DNA from: Ganoderma boninense
Taxonomy: Eukaryota; Basidiomycota; Agaricomycetes; Polyporales; Polyporaceae
Direction: 5' to 3'
DNA: 64,000 nucleotides
NCBI GenBank assembly: GCA_002900995.3
Contig: CM035306.1
Coordinates: 2,480,001 to 2,544,000, forward strand
How positions within the stretch are numbered: the first letter of the stretch is position 1; every line of letters starts with the position of its first letter. Shown here piece after piece: positions 34,901 to 46,648 of the stretch. The notes beneath the pieces were generated by a model. It had not been told where the DNA came from. It did no database searches and saw only the letters and a program-made list of their open reading frames with translations. A program made the position numbers and the translations under genes.

Positions 34901-35910
34901 GATTCCCCCGCCGGAGGCACAGAGCTGCGACGTTACGGTCGAAGCGAGGGTGCGTTCTCGTATGCGCGTGTGATCAAGCTAGGAGCGGTTCTGACCCCCG
35001 GATGTAGTTCATACAAGATGGGAAGGAGGAGCTGCTTACGCACACGGTGCACATCACTATCGCTCCCATGGCCGCCGTAGACTCCACGTTTACGCCATCT
35101 CGGCGACCCTCGCTTGTGGGCGACATACACAATCCGCGTCGGATGTTGAGTGATTCGATCGTCCCTGGAGCATCGCAGCCGCCTGCTCAGAGGTCCGTTA
35201 GAGATAACTTCCCCCTCTCCTTTTGTTGAGCTGACTGGTGCGCTGGATCTAGGCTGATGCGTGGGCCCCTTGTTCCCGCTCCAGCGGCACCCGTGGTAGC
35301 ACCTGAGTCGCAGGTTGTCCAGGTGTTGACCACCGCCGCGCAGCGTGTGGCGCAAGAAGCGCAGTCGCAGGTTGTGGCATCGCCGAACGAAGTCGGGCCG
35401 GAACTGCAAGCGTTGGCGAAGCAGCAGCACGTCCTCACTGTCACCGCCCAAGCCATCAGCTCCAAGATGGCAGGCGAGGTACCCGAAGGCGCTGTCGCCC
35501 AGTCGAACGCTCTCACGGCAGCAGCTCAGCAGGTCGTGCTCCAGGCCGCGCGCCAGGTTGTGGCGGATCGCACTGTCGCCGCCGTATCCTCGGGGCTTCC
35601 GCCTGAGGTCGCCGTAAGTGCGGTGCCTCAGGTTACGGTCAAGGAGGTCTCGGTCGCGACCCAATCTGCGGTCGCCCAGGCCGTGGATATGGTCGGGCCA
35701 CTGTCCAGCGAGGTGGACGTGCTGATGACGGCCAAGTCGTTACTCCAGCAGCAGACGCGCGCCGCTCCTGCCCTTATGGACCCCACACGTCCACACTCCA
35801 CCGGGACCTCGCCACCAGTGCTGTTCGACTTGCCAACAGCACCTCCAGTCCCCGTCCCAATACCGGCGTCTATAGCAATACCACCGCCGGGCGCGGTATA
35901 CTATTCGTAA
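31907..35910 (+). CDS. Large Ser/Pro-rich protein with conserved C-terminal block, regulator-like
   Basis: Proposed exons: 31907-31962, 32148-32678, 32749-34184, 34280-34416, 34475-34519, 34599-34949, 35008-35192 and 35253-35910, total about 1132 residues. The first half is low-complexity Ser/Pro/Gln with little helix potential (QQPAAQQQQTPP). A conserved-looking block spans exons 4-7: IHQTLMAKKMQRLDESPDF, FRIQAFTNAFLEELARQGYP, RNFLWNQPYISRFNEEGKK, YVGLRWTWTPRIWDP and VTVEARFIQDGKEELLTHTV. The end is Ala/Gln/Val-rich coiled-coil-like, then Pro-rich. I do not recognise the family; the composition suggests a nuclear transcription regulator, but that is a guess. Start and first intron (31963-32147) are uncertain; an alternative start is the ATG at 32188. 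Intron 34520-34598 has a GC donor. Confidence 0.6.
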
Positions 35911-36805
35911 GATTCGGGGATTCGTGCGCCTAGGACCTTGCGCGCCCTATTAAGTAAAGTATCTTATGCTGGTGATATTGGGTTTCGCGTCCTCGGCGCA
36001 CGCGCACAGACATTCGCGCATTGCGGCACCCCTTCCCCCTATGTAGACGGCCTTGTGCCGGAGTCTGTCGTTGTTGTCCGTTTGTGTGTGTTGGGTTGCG
36101 TCCGCGGCGTCGATCTGTGTCGATAGTTTATCTAGAGGCTTGTGCTGTCAGTGCTATGAATGTGTATGTTTACTCTCCCATCCTCGCAATCATTACATAG
36201 CCCTAGTGCTATTCCCTCGCCGCAGCTGAAGCATCACCAATCTTAGGTAGTACTGGTACTTACTCGTTATTGATGGGGTTGGTTGACGCCGCATTGTCAC
36301 GGCGTAGCATTATTGTTCTTGTTCTCGGTTGCATACTCACATCTATACATCAAACAAATTGTTATTGAATTCGTTCTTGCTTATCTACTTCTGCGGGTTG
36401 AGGCCAGCTTGATTCAGGGAGCTGTTGGAAATCCAACTCTTCGACGGTGTGCTCCAGAACAGATTGTCTCAAGGGAACATGAGCAGCGATCGCCGAGGTA
36501 CCGTCGCGACTCGCTTCGAGGACGTGACGCTAGTTGGTAAATTCCCTGCCTCTAATAGTGGGTCGGAATGTGGCCATCTTCGATAGAAGGGTATTAGGCA
36601 ATGAAATTGAAACGTCGTACCCAACATCCACCGTGGCGCAGGCGTGGCGCTACAGGTAACATCCAGAACAGGGGGGTTTATCACAGAGCCGGAGGATGGC
36701 ACTGATTTTGGCCCCAGGTGACGCACACTATACAGCTAGTAGTAACCGCCGAGGATCATGCACACGCACGTTATCCTACCTCCCAGGCTCCTGGTTGTGT
36801 CGGGC
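35911..36805. other. Convergent intergenic region
   Basis: 895 bases containing the 3' UTRs of the flanking convergent genes. No coding signal or repeat recognised. Confidence 0.5.
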
Positions 36806-38093
36806 CTACGACTGCTCGCCCAGCTTCTCGAGGCCTGCACGAAGGGCGGCGAACTGCAATTCCGTGATGAGCTCTTCCTTGACGCGGTCGTGCAGCCACT
36901 TCGCCACGAAGGGGAGCTCTCTGAGATCCGCGACGCTGGTGACGCCCAACCGCACGAAAACTGGCAGGAGGGCGGGTTGGGGCGGGTGCAGCCACTTGAG
37001 GAAGCCGAGCAACGAATCCGGCTCAGACTGCTTAGCTGGGTCCGCGGACTCGGGATCGTCGATCTCGCACTGACCGCCGGCGACGCCTGCACCGGCGGAT
37101 TGGGTGTTCTGGTTCAGGCTCGTTGGTGCGGCCCCACCATGGCGGCGGGCGACGCTCGATCTGGTCCGAGTGGAGACTGCGGAGTTCGCCCGAGAGTAGC
37201 TCGAGGCGGAAACAGCTCGACTGGGGAAAGGCTTCGATCGGGCAGCCCTACTTCGCTGTGACGAGTCCACGTCAGCTGGCAAGCCAGTGGCGACGGATGG
37301 ATGGTGTCTGTGGTTCACGGGTTGTGTAGAACGTGAAGCGGGGTTTTGAGCTGCTGGTCCTCTTACTAACACTGAGGGAGGACACTTCACCTATTCCCGA
37401 AGCTGGTGAGCATGTACTGTGAGCCTGAACAGATAGCTCGGGAAACAAACCACATATCTGGCCCAGGAAGACAAGCCCGGGCGGGGTCCGCGGCGGTCCT
37501 CGTTTATTTGTCGGCGGTGTTCTCTGACGATTAAGATGACCGGCCAGGCAAACTCGTAAGATTCAGCCAGGGTAGGATGCACTCTGTGTACCTACATCAC
37601 TGAAACATCAGCTCATTGCGACCCTCGAGCTGATGGCCATACTGACTTGTTCGAGAAACCATTTCCACGCTGCGGATCCTGATCCCGTGTGCACACGCTT
37701 CATTCGCTGCTTATGCTTGTCGTAGACTTTGGCAACGTCCTGCTGTGGATAAGAAGATGTCAGCGTCAGCGTTCAGGTTTGGGAGGAAATCGCTCATGGC
37801 TGGCATACAACAATGCGACAATACAAGTTCCTATCTTCTGCCGATGCCGAGAGTCTCATTGAGACTGCAAGGCCATGCTCGTCTTGAGGCTTAAAGCGCC
37901 ATTTTTTGCGTGGTTTGGGCTGCGGAATCATCTTATGGCTGGGTGAATGAGGCTCTCGAATGCGAAGGAGATGGAAGTGCGGTTCTGCGGTGGGCGACGG
38001 GATGGATGAGGGTGCCAATATATATCGGAACTGGGCCACTAACGAAGAGTGCAGCGGAATGTTCATGAAGTGCAGTTTGACGGGGTTAGACAT
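36806..38093 (-). CDS. Orphan two-domain protein, copy B
   Basis: Four exons joined by hand (37809-38093, 37647-37742, 37454-37591, 36806-37390) give about 367 residues. Block 1 has VSMRLSASAEDRNLYCRIV, then WKWFLEQ, then HPTLAESYEFAWPVILIVRE. A long Ser/Arg/Ala-rich linker follows. Block 2 is ALLPVFVRLGVTSVADLREL ... WLHDRVKEELITELQF ... AGLEKLGEQS. The same two blocks, in the same order, and the same phase-0 intron after the IV residues occur in the gene at 22044-23094. The N-terminus carries a short hydrophobic and His/Pro-rich leader and a basic patch (PKPRKKWRFK). An alternative is two separate genes (a stop at 37608 and a second start at 37413). The junction before exon 4 is the weakest. 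Function unknown. Confidence 0.62.
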
Positions 38094-38428
38094 GAGAGAG
38101 AAGAGAAGAGAGGGAAGGGGCAAATGAACAGATGGCGGCGTCGTATTTGCCGTGGGGGATTTAAGCTCAAGCTCAAGTGGAGGAAGGACGAGGAGGAGAG
38201 GTTGGCGGATGTCAGTTAGTGCTGGCCGTGGGTGACCGACGCTGCAGCAGCCAATTCAACGCGCCGTCCAACTCCGCGACGCGCCTCCCTCTAGCACGTG
38301 TCCGCGTCCGGCACGTGGCCATTCCTTTTTTGCACTCGCGGAGCATCCACCCGCCCACCGTGTCCTTCACACCGAATCAGCTGTGGAAATCAACCTGCGA
38401 ACGCTGGACTTCGACCGCACACAACACC
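38094..38428. promoter_or_regulatory. Divergent promoter region, copy B / BUD23
   Basis: 335 bases between two start codons, with no recognised motif. Confidence 0.45.
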
Positions 38429-39550
38429 ATGTCCCGACCTGAGTTGGTAGCACCGCCCGAGATTGTACGATGTCATTTATATCGCCCCAATTGCCATTCG
38501 AGTTCACACCTGATCTCACTCAGTACTACGGGGACATTGAAGCCACAAAGTATACCAACAAGTGCGTAGATCCTCCGCGCACCCTTGCGGCCGGCATGAA
38601 TGACCGCCGCCCAGCTCGCGCATACAACAGATCCAGGCCGACATGACCTACCGAGCACTCGAGCTCCTCAACCTCCCTCCAGACGAACCCGCTTTTCTCC
38701 TCGACATCGGGTGCGGCTCGGGATTGTCGGGAGAAATTCTGGACGAGGAGGGCCACATGTGGGTAGGGGTCGATATCGCACCCAGTATGCTTGGTGAGTC
38801 CCCAATTTCTGTCGGCGCGTTGCGGTCCTTGAAGTTCTTGAAGAGGTCGCATTGGAGCGGGAAGTGGAGGGTGATCTGTTCCTCCAAGATATCGGCCAGG
38901 GCTTTGGGTTCCGGCCAGGGAGCTTCGACGGTGCTATCAGGTACGTCCTTCGAGTCCTTCCTTGAAGGAAGTTGTTCTAACGCGACCGCCCAGTATTTCT
39001 GTTTTGCAATGGCTGCTGAACGCGGAGACTTCGCATCCGACTTCCTCACCGCCTCATCGGCTCACCCGCTTTTTCACGACTCTTCACGCCGCCCTCAAGA
39101 ACCCATCACGAGCTATACTCCAGTTTTACCCCACCTCCGACGACCAGATCCAACTGATCACGTCCATTGCGCAAAAAGCCGGGTTCGGCGGAGGTGTGGT
39201 TGTCGACTACCCCAACTCCAAGAAGGCGAGGAAAGTCTTTTTGTGTCTATTTGTTGGTGGAGGTGGAGAAGCACATCAGGTCCCGAAGGGACTGGAAGGC
39301 CAGGAGGAAGATGAAGGTAGGGTCCAATTCGAGAAGCGGAGAGAACGGTTCAAGTCAAGAAGCGGTGGGAAGCGGAAGAGCATCAAGGACAAGGATTGGA
39401 TTCTGAAGAAAAAGGAGGTGCGTTCGTACTTGTCAACGTCGGTTTGGCATTCAGATTGAATCTGGCCATTAGCTCTACCGTCAACGAGGGAAGGAAGGTG
39501 TTCCCAATGACTCAAAGTACACTGGCCGCAAGCGGAAGGCTGTCTTCTAG
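38429..39550 (+). CDS. BUD23: 18S rRNA (guanine-N7) methyltransferase BUD23
   Basis: Six exons (38429-38464, 38524-38561, 38615-38793, 38844-38940, 38994-39417, 39473-39550) encode 283 residues, the family length. The start [12 protein letters not shown] is typical. The SAM-binding motif I is [13 protein letters not shown], followed by [18 protein letters not shown] and [17 protein letters not shown]. The catalytic region is [13 protein letters not shown]. The C-terminal basic domain ([26 protein letters not shown]) is present. BUD23 works with TRM112 and methylates one G in 18S rRNA during 40S maturation in the nucleus. Confidence 0.95.
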
Positions 39551-39652
39551 ATCCACCACGTATCGTCGATCTCCCCATGTGTCGCGCGTACTTCGTAGCA
39601 ACAGGTCTAACTTATTTCCACAAGAGTGGTGTAATAGATTGCATCTGTACTT

Positions 39653-41348
39653 TTACTGCAATGGCGCTGTTGGCTGTCTCGCCACGAATAGTGTCCGCAC
39701 GTCCCTGACTGCCTCGCGCGCATTGCTCCGGATGAAAAGGCCTTGAAGCGCGGCCATGCTTATCCTCCTCCCCTCCGACGCCTCATCTCCCACCAGACGT
39801 TCCATTTCCCTAGCCATCTCGGATAATTGGGCCTCAGGAACGCGTTCCCAGCCCTCTTCAACCTGGTCTTGCCTCTCCTCGGAAACAATGCCAGACTCGC
39901 CTTCTGCGCTTGTGTCCCTGCCGTAGAACCGCTCAAATAATCGGCGAGCCTGCTGGGGCGATGCGTCGTCGATGAGCATGGCAAGATCAACGCGGCCCGG
40001 ACGGATAAGCGCGGGATCGAGCCTCTCCGGATGATTCGTCGTCATGAAGATGATGCGCTCTTCGCCCGAGGCGACTCCGTCAAGCGCGTTGAGGAAGCCC
40101 GAGAATGTGACCGAAGATTGGTAGCCGTCCTCGCTCGTCTGCACACGCTTGTTGAACGCGGCATCAATGTCCTCGATAAGAACGAAAGCACGCTCGGGGG
40201 TGTTGGAGAGGAGATGGATGAGCTTGTCGTCGGCGAGGCCGCGCTCGGAGAGGTTGAGCACGCAGATGTCGTAGTTGAGCGCACCGGCGAGGGCTTGGAT
40301 GTAGGAAGACTTCCCTGAACCTGGAGGACCGTGGAGAAGGTATCCGCGCCGGTAGGGTATGCCTACGCTTGCCTGTCAGCGTTGCTCTGTGTCAAGAATA
40401 TCTATTGAGTAGACACATACCTCGGTCGGCATACCACTGCCGTCGTTCTAGGAAGGCTCTGACGTCCGACTCTATCTTCTCGGACACGCCTTCCTCAAGA
40501 ACGACACTTCGTAGTGGACGCTTCCGTCTTGGTTGGCCAAACGGTTTCCACTCGATGCCCCATGGAATATTGATGACCAGCTTGCCCTCCTGCCCGCGCA
40601 TGGCCATGTCGCGCGCCTCAGCAAGCAACTTGGTGAACACACCTCGATCTCTTGACAAGGTCGTGACTGTGAGGGTTTCCCAAGGCATTCCCGTCATGAG
40701 GTTGGGGGACTTGGTCTCTCTCTCCCGCTTCACTTGCATCCACACGCTCTTGTACCGGAGATAATGGGTCCCCGGTGCAGCGACCAATTTGAACAGCACC
40801 GATGCGCTACCGTTCTTGCGCTGTTCCTGTAGTGTCTGCACGCCGAGCTGGTGACTTCGCATCCAGGGGGTGGAGGACCGGAACAGACCGGACCATGGAG
40901 CGGCGCCAGCGTGTGTACGTGCAGATTGAGCTGCCATCCAGGCCAGGAAGTAGTCATATGCCGGATCCTTGTTGTTCATCTCGAGAGAAACGAGCATCTG
41001 GCGGCGAAGGGCGGTCGCTCCGAGCATAGTGCCTTGGCGGAGGAAGGTCAAGAGGACGCCGACACCCTAGGGAAGGAAATAGAAAAATCGTTCAAGAGAG
41101 AAGGCTTATGGGCTGTGAGGGAAGGCGCACCATGATACCGAATCCGGCCTGAAAGTAGGGACTATGCTTCATGCCATTCCTTGAGTGATTTGAGGGCACG
41201 GCGAAGAAGACGGGACGCACTTGTCACTTAGTAGACCGGAGAGGAAGGAGCCACCGTCCTTGCCCACAGGGACAGGAGGTGCGGCTGCAGCCGGCGGGAC
41301 ATTCGGAGCGATGTGCTGGACGCTTGGTGGTTGGTTTGCTTGCTGCAT
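39653..41348 (-). CDS. BCS1: Mitochondrial AAA chaperone BCS1
   Basis: Four exons (41221-41348, 41131-41161, 40421-41066, 39653-40362) give 504 residues. The N-terminus is Pro/Ala/Gln-rich, then [20 protein letters not shown], the transmembrane anchor with internal targeting signal. The BCS1-specific domain follows ([29 protein letters not shown]). The AAA domain has Walker A (GPPGSGKSS), Walker B ([12 protein letters not shown]), sensor 1 ([13 protein letters not shown]) and an arginine finger context ([10 protein letters not shown]). BCS1 pulls the folded Rieske Fe-S protein across the inner membrane into complex III. Exon 2 is only 31 nt. It converges with BUD23, 102 bases apart. Confidence 0.95.
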
Positions 41349-41679
41349 TGCGAGGCCACTTCACGAAGCCTGAGCAATGCTGGAGGAGCAGGAATGGCTC
41401 GTTGGCCCCGCAGCGTGCGAGGCAGCGGTGGCAGAGACCAATGGAGGATACTTCTTTGCAAAGCAAGGGCGGGACCAGCAGCCAGAAGGGAGGACAGCGT
41501 GGCGGAGTGGCAGAGCGGAGGAAGACGGCGTGGACGCGCTGGAACGGGACGCGTGCAGGGGCGGTATTTCCGGAAAGGGAACGCACGCGGAGGTCACTGG
41601 GACGCGCCTGGGCGCCTAAGGGCGCGCGTTTTTCGTCTCTTCCCCCTCGCGCTTCCCCGCCACTCTCTCCGAGGCACCC
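41349..41679. promoter_or_regulatory. Divergent promoter region, BCS1 / J-ankyrin gene
   Basis: 331 bases. A tRNA-like A-box match at about 41494 has no matching B-box and was rejected. No other element. Confidence 0.45.
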
Positions 41680-43783
41680 ATGGCTCACAGGCATGCTAAC
41701 GTCACTGAGGCGTACGTCGTGCTCGGCCTTGAGCAGGTGTGTGTATCTGGCAGGCTCTCGCCGTGCTGATTGACAAGAATCCCGGCATTCTCGGAACAGG
41801 ACGCGTCGCTCGAATCCGTCAAGTCGGCGTACAAGCAGGTGAGAAGCGCGTTACTCCGCATATACTGCCCTTTTCCGACCACATCTCATCCCCGTCTCCA
41901 GCTTGCCCTCAAAACCCACCCAGACAAGAACCCCGGGGATGAGGATGCCACTGCCCAGTTCCAGAAAGTCAGCCAGGCGTACAACGTCCTTGTGAAGCAC
42001 CTCGATCGCTCGTCTGCGCCATCCCACACCCATTCCCATAACCATTACCACCCGTTTGGATATGAGGAAGGGGACTACTATGACGACGACGACGACGACT
42101 ACGACTACGATGATGACGATCTCTACGATGACTACGAGGATGCGTTTGAGGAGATGGAATTCTATAGGTTTGTTTCTTTGGAGGGCGTGCTGCGGTGCTG
42201 GAACAAACTGAATCTCTCTTACTAGATTCCTGTTTGAAGAACTCTTGAGGGGACGCGCAAGTCGGTTCGCGCATGCCCGTAAGTTGGTCGGACGACTTGC
42301 TCACGGCGAAAGTGGGTTTCTAACGATCAATCATCCAGAGTATCAGCGGGAGCACCATCATCACCACCACCACTTTCACCGTCCTCCAAGCCCCCCTGAA
42401 ACCCAGGAACAATACACCACTCGTCTACGCAAGCAAGTAGAAGAGCAGGAGAAGGCGGCCGAGCGTCGCGCCCGCGAGGAGGCCAACCGCAGGGCAAACC
42501 AAGAGATGGAGCGCGAACTGGGTCTGCAAATCAGCCCCCACCCGTATTTTACCGCAGCGATCTCATTATTTTGCATACAGAGCGTCGCGAGGCTCAGAAA
42601 CGTCAACGCGTGAAGGCCTCGGCCAAGAAGGCTTCTGCAGAGGCCTCTCGCAAGACCGCGGAAGAGAAGGTACGAGTACAGCAAGAACAAATGCAGACCC
42701 TTCGATCCCAAATCTTCGCTGCTGCCCGGAAAGGGGATGCCGCAACCGTGAGGAAAGGCGTTTGGGAACAGAACGTGGACGCTGCTGGTGGCGAATTGCT
42801 CAAGGGCTCTGATGCTCCTGTGAGGAGCCGTCCTACGGATCTCAAGGAGACTCTCATGCACATCGCAGCAAGAAACGGCGACCTAGACCTTGTGGAATGT
42901 CTGGGACGATACAGTCAGTAATTTCCTCCGCATTATCTCGCCGAGGATGCCCTGAATTTGTGGCTGGTCAGGTGCCGATCCTGAAGAACGCGATGGCGAG
43001 GACATGACGGCATTCCATGTTGCCCTACGCGGCGGCCATGCCAAGATAGTCAACTACTTCTTCGAGAATTACCCTCCAAAAGGCGGCGAATACGAAGACA
43101 TATACCGCTCCCCCGAGTCGAGATCGAACCTCGGCCTGGCATTGGATACCAAGGAGCCTGAGATGGTCTGGCTTGTGCTTGACAAGAATGTCTGCACGGA
43201 ACAAGAGCGGGATGCGGCTTGGGAGATCGTCAAAGGCAAGAAGTTCAAGTCGAGCATCTCTCCCGCTGACAAATACACGGAGTTTGTCAACCTTTTTGGC
43301 ACTTATGGTCGCTATTCTCTTGAGCCGCATGAGCCTGAGGCCGAGATTTCCCCCATCCCCGAACTCGCTAACCTCTCCATGGAGTCATTATACACCAATG
43401 GTTTTGGGGTCCCTCAGCAGAATGGGAACCGCCGACCCCGCCCCACTGTCCATGTCGATTCCCGCCGCTCACACACCGCATCCCCTGTCGAGAACCCTCA
43501 AACACCCGTGTCTGCGGCCACAACGAGTAGCCCACGCAGTCATCGTGGACAACATAATCGCCGTGGCTCGTTCCGCCCGAATCAATCATTCCAAGGGCAA
43601 CAGCCAGCGCCGTCTTCTCCAGTCGACCAAGGTACTTACCGACAAGACGCAGCACCGGACCAGCAACAGTCCAACGGCTACCGTGGTCGTGGTCGCGGCC
43701 GTGGCCAACACCGTGGCCGTGGTCGAGGGAGGGGTCGCGGGCAACCACCGATGCACACTTCCCCTGCCCCTGCCCCTGCTTGA
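41680..43783 (+). CDS. J-domain / ankyrin / RGG-box protein
   Basis: Seven exons (41680-41736, 41800-41838, 41902-42167, 42226-42278, 42339-42521, 42581-42913, 42972-43783) encode 580 residues. The N-terminus is a J-domain (EAYVVLGLEQDASLE, HPD in KTHPDKNPGDED). A strongly acidic Asp/Tyr run follows (about residues 107-130), then a His-rich run (REHHHHHHHFHRPP). Next is a charged coiled coil (about 175-260). Ankyrin-like repeats follow (ETLMHIAARNGDLDLVECL, MTAFHVALRGGHAKIVNYFF). The C-terminus is Gly/Arg-rich (YRGRGRGRGQ), resembling an RNA-binding RGG box. It should act as an HSP70 cochaperone; the ankyrin and RGG parts suggest protein and RNA partners, which is inference. Confidence 0.85.
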
Positions 43784-44286
43784 ATGTCGTCAAACTTTAG
43801 CCTCTTAGAATTTGGTCGTATCCCTTGATCCACTCTCTAGCATCCACTTTTTAAAGCATTCCATGGAATCTTCACGACATTGTATCTTCAGTACTTTCTT
43901 GGGCATCTTTCATCCCTTCCCTCTCGTCCCCGTTATACTCATGTTGTTCCATATTACCTCAGCTTCTGCATTGAGATCGGCATCCCATCCCGTGCATGTA
44001 TTGTGTCGTACATTCATCAACACCATAGCCCTAGACTGCGTCACCACTCTCCATATGATCAGTCCCCACCCGTAGTGCATGCATTGCTACTCATTGTACC
44101 ATACATCCTTGACAGTTTTGTCTGTAGTTATTCTACACTCGACCCCCACTCTAGTCTTTTAATGGCATCCTAAGGACCCTGTCCTCATTCGTTCTTGATC
44201 GTTACTTACAACTTGTCCGAATGGACGCAGACCTCGGAGCTCGGAGTGAGGGGAGACAAGGGCTCTATTACGACTTAAGCCAAGCA
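43784..44286. other. Convergent intergenic region
   Basis: 503 bases, AT-richer than the genes and consistent with two 3' UTRs. No gene seen. Confidence 0.5.
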
Positions 44287-45901
44287 CTATACAAGCATTC
44301 TACCGGCCCACCGCGGCATCGCTATGCACTCCCGCACGCTCTCAATGCCACTGATCCAGCTAATCAACCTTTCGAAACCCATTCCGAAGCCCCCGTGAGG
44401 CGCCCCGCCGTATTTCCTCAACTCCATATACCAGCCGTAGTCCTCCTTGTCAAGTCCATGCCTCTCTATCGAATCTTCGAGGAGCGTAGCCCGCTCCTCG
44501 CGCACCGACCCGCCGACTAGCTCCCCGATCCCGGGCACGAGGAAGTCGAAGCACGCGACCGTCTGCCTGTCTGGCGCGCACCCCTCGTTCATGCGCATGT
44601 AGAACGGTTTCATGGCTGCAGGGTAGTCTGTGACAAACAGCGGCCCGCGGACGTACTCGTCCGCGAGCCAGCGCTCGTGCTCGCTTTGCAGGCCGCCGCC
44701 CCACGTAGGCGGGAAGACGAACGCTCCGGTCGCAGCGTGGTGCTTGGACAAGATGTTTATCGCCTCGGTGTAGGTGAGGCGTGTCCAGGGCCGGGGCGCA
44801 TAGGCATAGGACTGCAGGGCCGCGCGCCGCCCGTCAGCGACCTCAGCGGTGTGCGACCTCCAGAGGGCATCCATGTCGGGGCTGGTGGCGTGTGTGCGGA
44901 GGACGTGCCGGAGAGCGTTCTCAACGACGGCGCAGAGCTCGTCGAGGGAGGATGTGAACGCCCATTCCGCTTCCAGCATCCAGAACTCGGAGAGGTGCCG
45001 CGACGTCTGGGAACGCTCAGCGCGGAAACACGGGGAGAGGGTGTAGACGCGCGAGATGGCGGTCGCAACGGCTTCGAGGTGCAGTTGGGAGGAAACGGTG
45101 AGGTAGGCGGGGTGGTTGAAATATTCTGAGGGTTTTGCGAGGGAGGGTGATGAGGCAGGGGTAGAGGGGGAAGCGTCTGTACTCGAGGGCGTGATGCGAA
45201 AGGTCTCGCCTGCTCCTTCGCAGTCATTAGAGGTGAGTATAGGGGTATGTACATGCACGAAGCCATTGTCCTGCAAACAGTGAGCTTAGGTTGCTGATGG
45301 GGGAGTGGGCGGACTCACCTTAAAGTAGTCATGTATAGCTCTAGTTGTTGAGTCACGTAGCCGGAGCATGGCGCCGATTTCTCGCGTTCGCGCGCGGAGG
45401 TGACAGTAGTCCCGCAGGTATTCGACCGTCAGGGCTTGCTTCTGCATCGGATATGTCTACAGAAGATGAACCTCAGAATTTCATTGCTGCGTTGACGACG
45501 GGACGTACCTCTGGGTTACATTCTCCGAGTACCTGCACCTCCGCTACCTTGAGCTCCTTCGCCTGACCCGCGCCGGGGCTGTCCACCAGGTCTCCGCATA
45601 GCCTGATGCTCGTACCATTGGTTAACCTGAATCGCATTGCACTCAGCCGAAAAATCGAATATATATTCTGCGCTGAGACGTACTCTTTTGCGAGGTTCAC
45701 GTCCGTGAAGACGGCTTGCAGACCTGACTCAGAGGAGCCATCGGAAATTACCGCAAACGCGACCTTCTTCTGTCTCCGAATGGATTTTACCCAGCCATTT
45801 ACTTGAACTGGAGCCGAGGGGGTAGGCGGGGGGTGAGCGAGGAGCTGACGGATGGTTGGGGTAAGAGTCTTGCTGGTGGAGAGGAACCGGCGGGCGAGCA
45901 T
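44287..45901 (-). CDS. SLM5: Asparaginyl-tRNA synthetase, mitochondrial type
   Basis: Four exons (45684-45901, 45509-45626, 45319-45456, 44287-45270) give 485 residues. The N-terminus MLARRFLSTSKTLTPTIRQL is a mitochondrial presequence. An OB-fold anticodon-binding domain follows (VNGWVKSIRRQKKVAFAVIS). The class II core has RARTREIGAMLRLRDSTT, motif 2 (CFRAERSQTSRHLSEFWMLE) and motif 3 (GGFGMGFERLISWISGI). It charges tRNA-Asn in mitochondria. The closest alternative, AspRS, is less likely: the motif 2 context and the C-terminal end (MPRWAGRMLV) read as AsnRS. Confidence 0.92.
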
Positions 45902-46154
45902 CGACGATCGTCACTGACCACCAGCGATGGCGGAGCGCCCACGCAAGCGTCATCTGCACCTTCGAGCTGTTCCGAAAATGGCAGGTGGTGTATTCACCAG
46001 CGTCTTCAAACAGTCTAGCCATGTCCATGATGTCACTCCCGTCGCCACTGTCGGCGCATACATTAAGGTCCAACGGCTCTTTCTACGCTCCTCGTCTCTT
46101 TCCTTCTCAACCCACGCATCCCCATTCTTTTCATCCACCCGCTCAATTTTTATC
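45902..46154. promoter_or_regulatory. Divergent promoter region, AsnRS / small gene
   Basis: 253 bases between start codons. A short upstream ORF (ATG at about 45978) precedes the + strand gene and may be a uORF or an unused start. Confidence 0.45.
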
Positions 46155-46648
46155 ATGACCCCCTCCCGCGCTCAAACGGACAAACAGTCTACGTCCACAA
46201 AGGTGTCCGCTGACACCGGAACCGTCGCCCCTCCCCAGGAGCAGAAACCGGTCTCGAAGAAAACCGCAAAGCGGGATCTGAGCTGGCTGATTCCTCCGCA
46301 GGAGGAGATGATCGACGTTGCTCGCGCGCGCGGTGAAAAAGGTGACTCTATGAGGCTAACAGTCGGTTCACGTACTGATTAGCATCGGTGCTAGCTCGCA
46401 TTGATAGAGGTACGTAAAGGTGTGGAGAATGCGGCTTATCACCAGTAGTTCTCAACCTTCAGTAAGCTTTCGACCGTTTGGAGGAACGGATCAACCAACA
46501 TCAATTCGAGTATACTCCTCCGAGGACCATCAACGAGATTGCGGAAGAGAAAGCTCTGAGAGGCGCAGTATTCGCTGGTTTAGCAGGGGTCACCGGGGAG
46601 GACATTGGCATCGCTGAGAGGCAGCATCTTGTGCGACGGAAATCGTAG
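46155..46648 (+). CDS. Small protein of unknown function with a 15-nt exon
   Basis: Three exons (46155-46341, 46395-46409, 46467-46648) give 127 residues. The N-terminus is Ser/Thr/Lys-rich. The rest is helical and charged: LSWLIPPQEEMIDVARARGE, then ARIDR from the 15-nt exon, then AFDRLEERINQHQFEYTPPR and TINEIAEEKALRGAVFAGLA. It ends IAERQHLVRRKS. All three exons join in frame only if the tiny middle exon is included. I do not recognise the family. Confidence 0.7.

Noticed and set aside
41494..41520. tRNA A-box-like sequence (GTGGCGGAGTGGCAGAGCGG)
   Set aside because: No B-box (GGTTCGANTCC) at the right distance and no cloverleaf could be drawn.
42075..42135. GAC/GAT run as a microsatellite
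   Set aside because: It is inside an in-frame coding exon and encodes an Asp/Tyr-rich acidic stretch, so it is reported with the gene.
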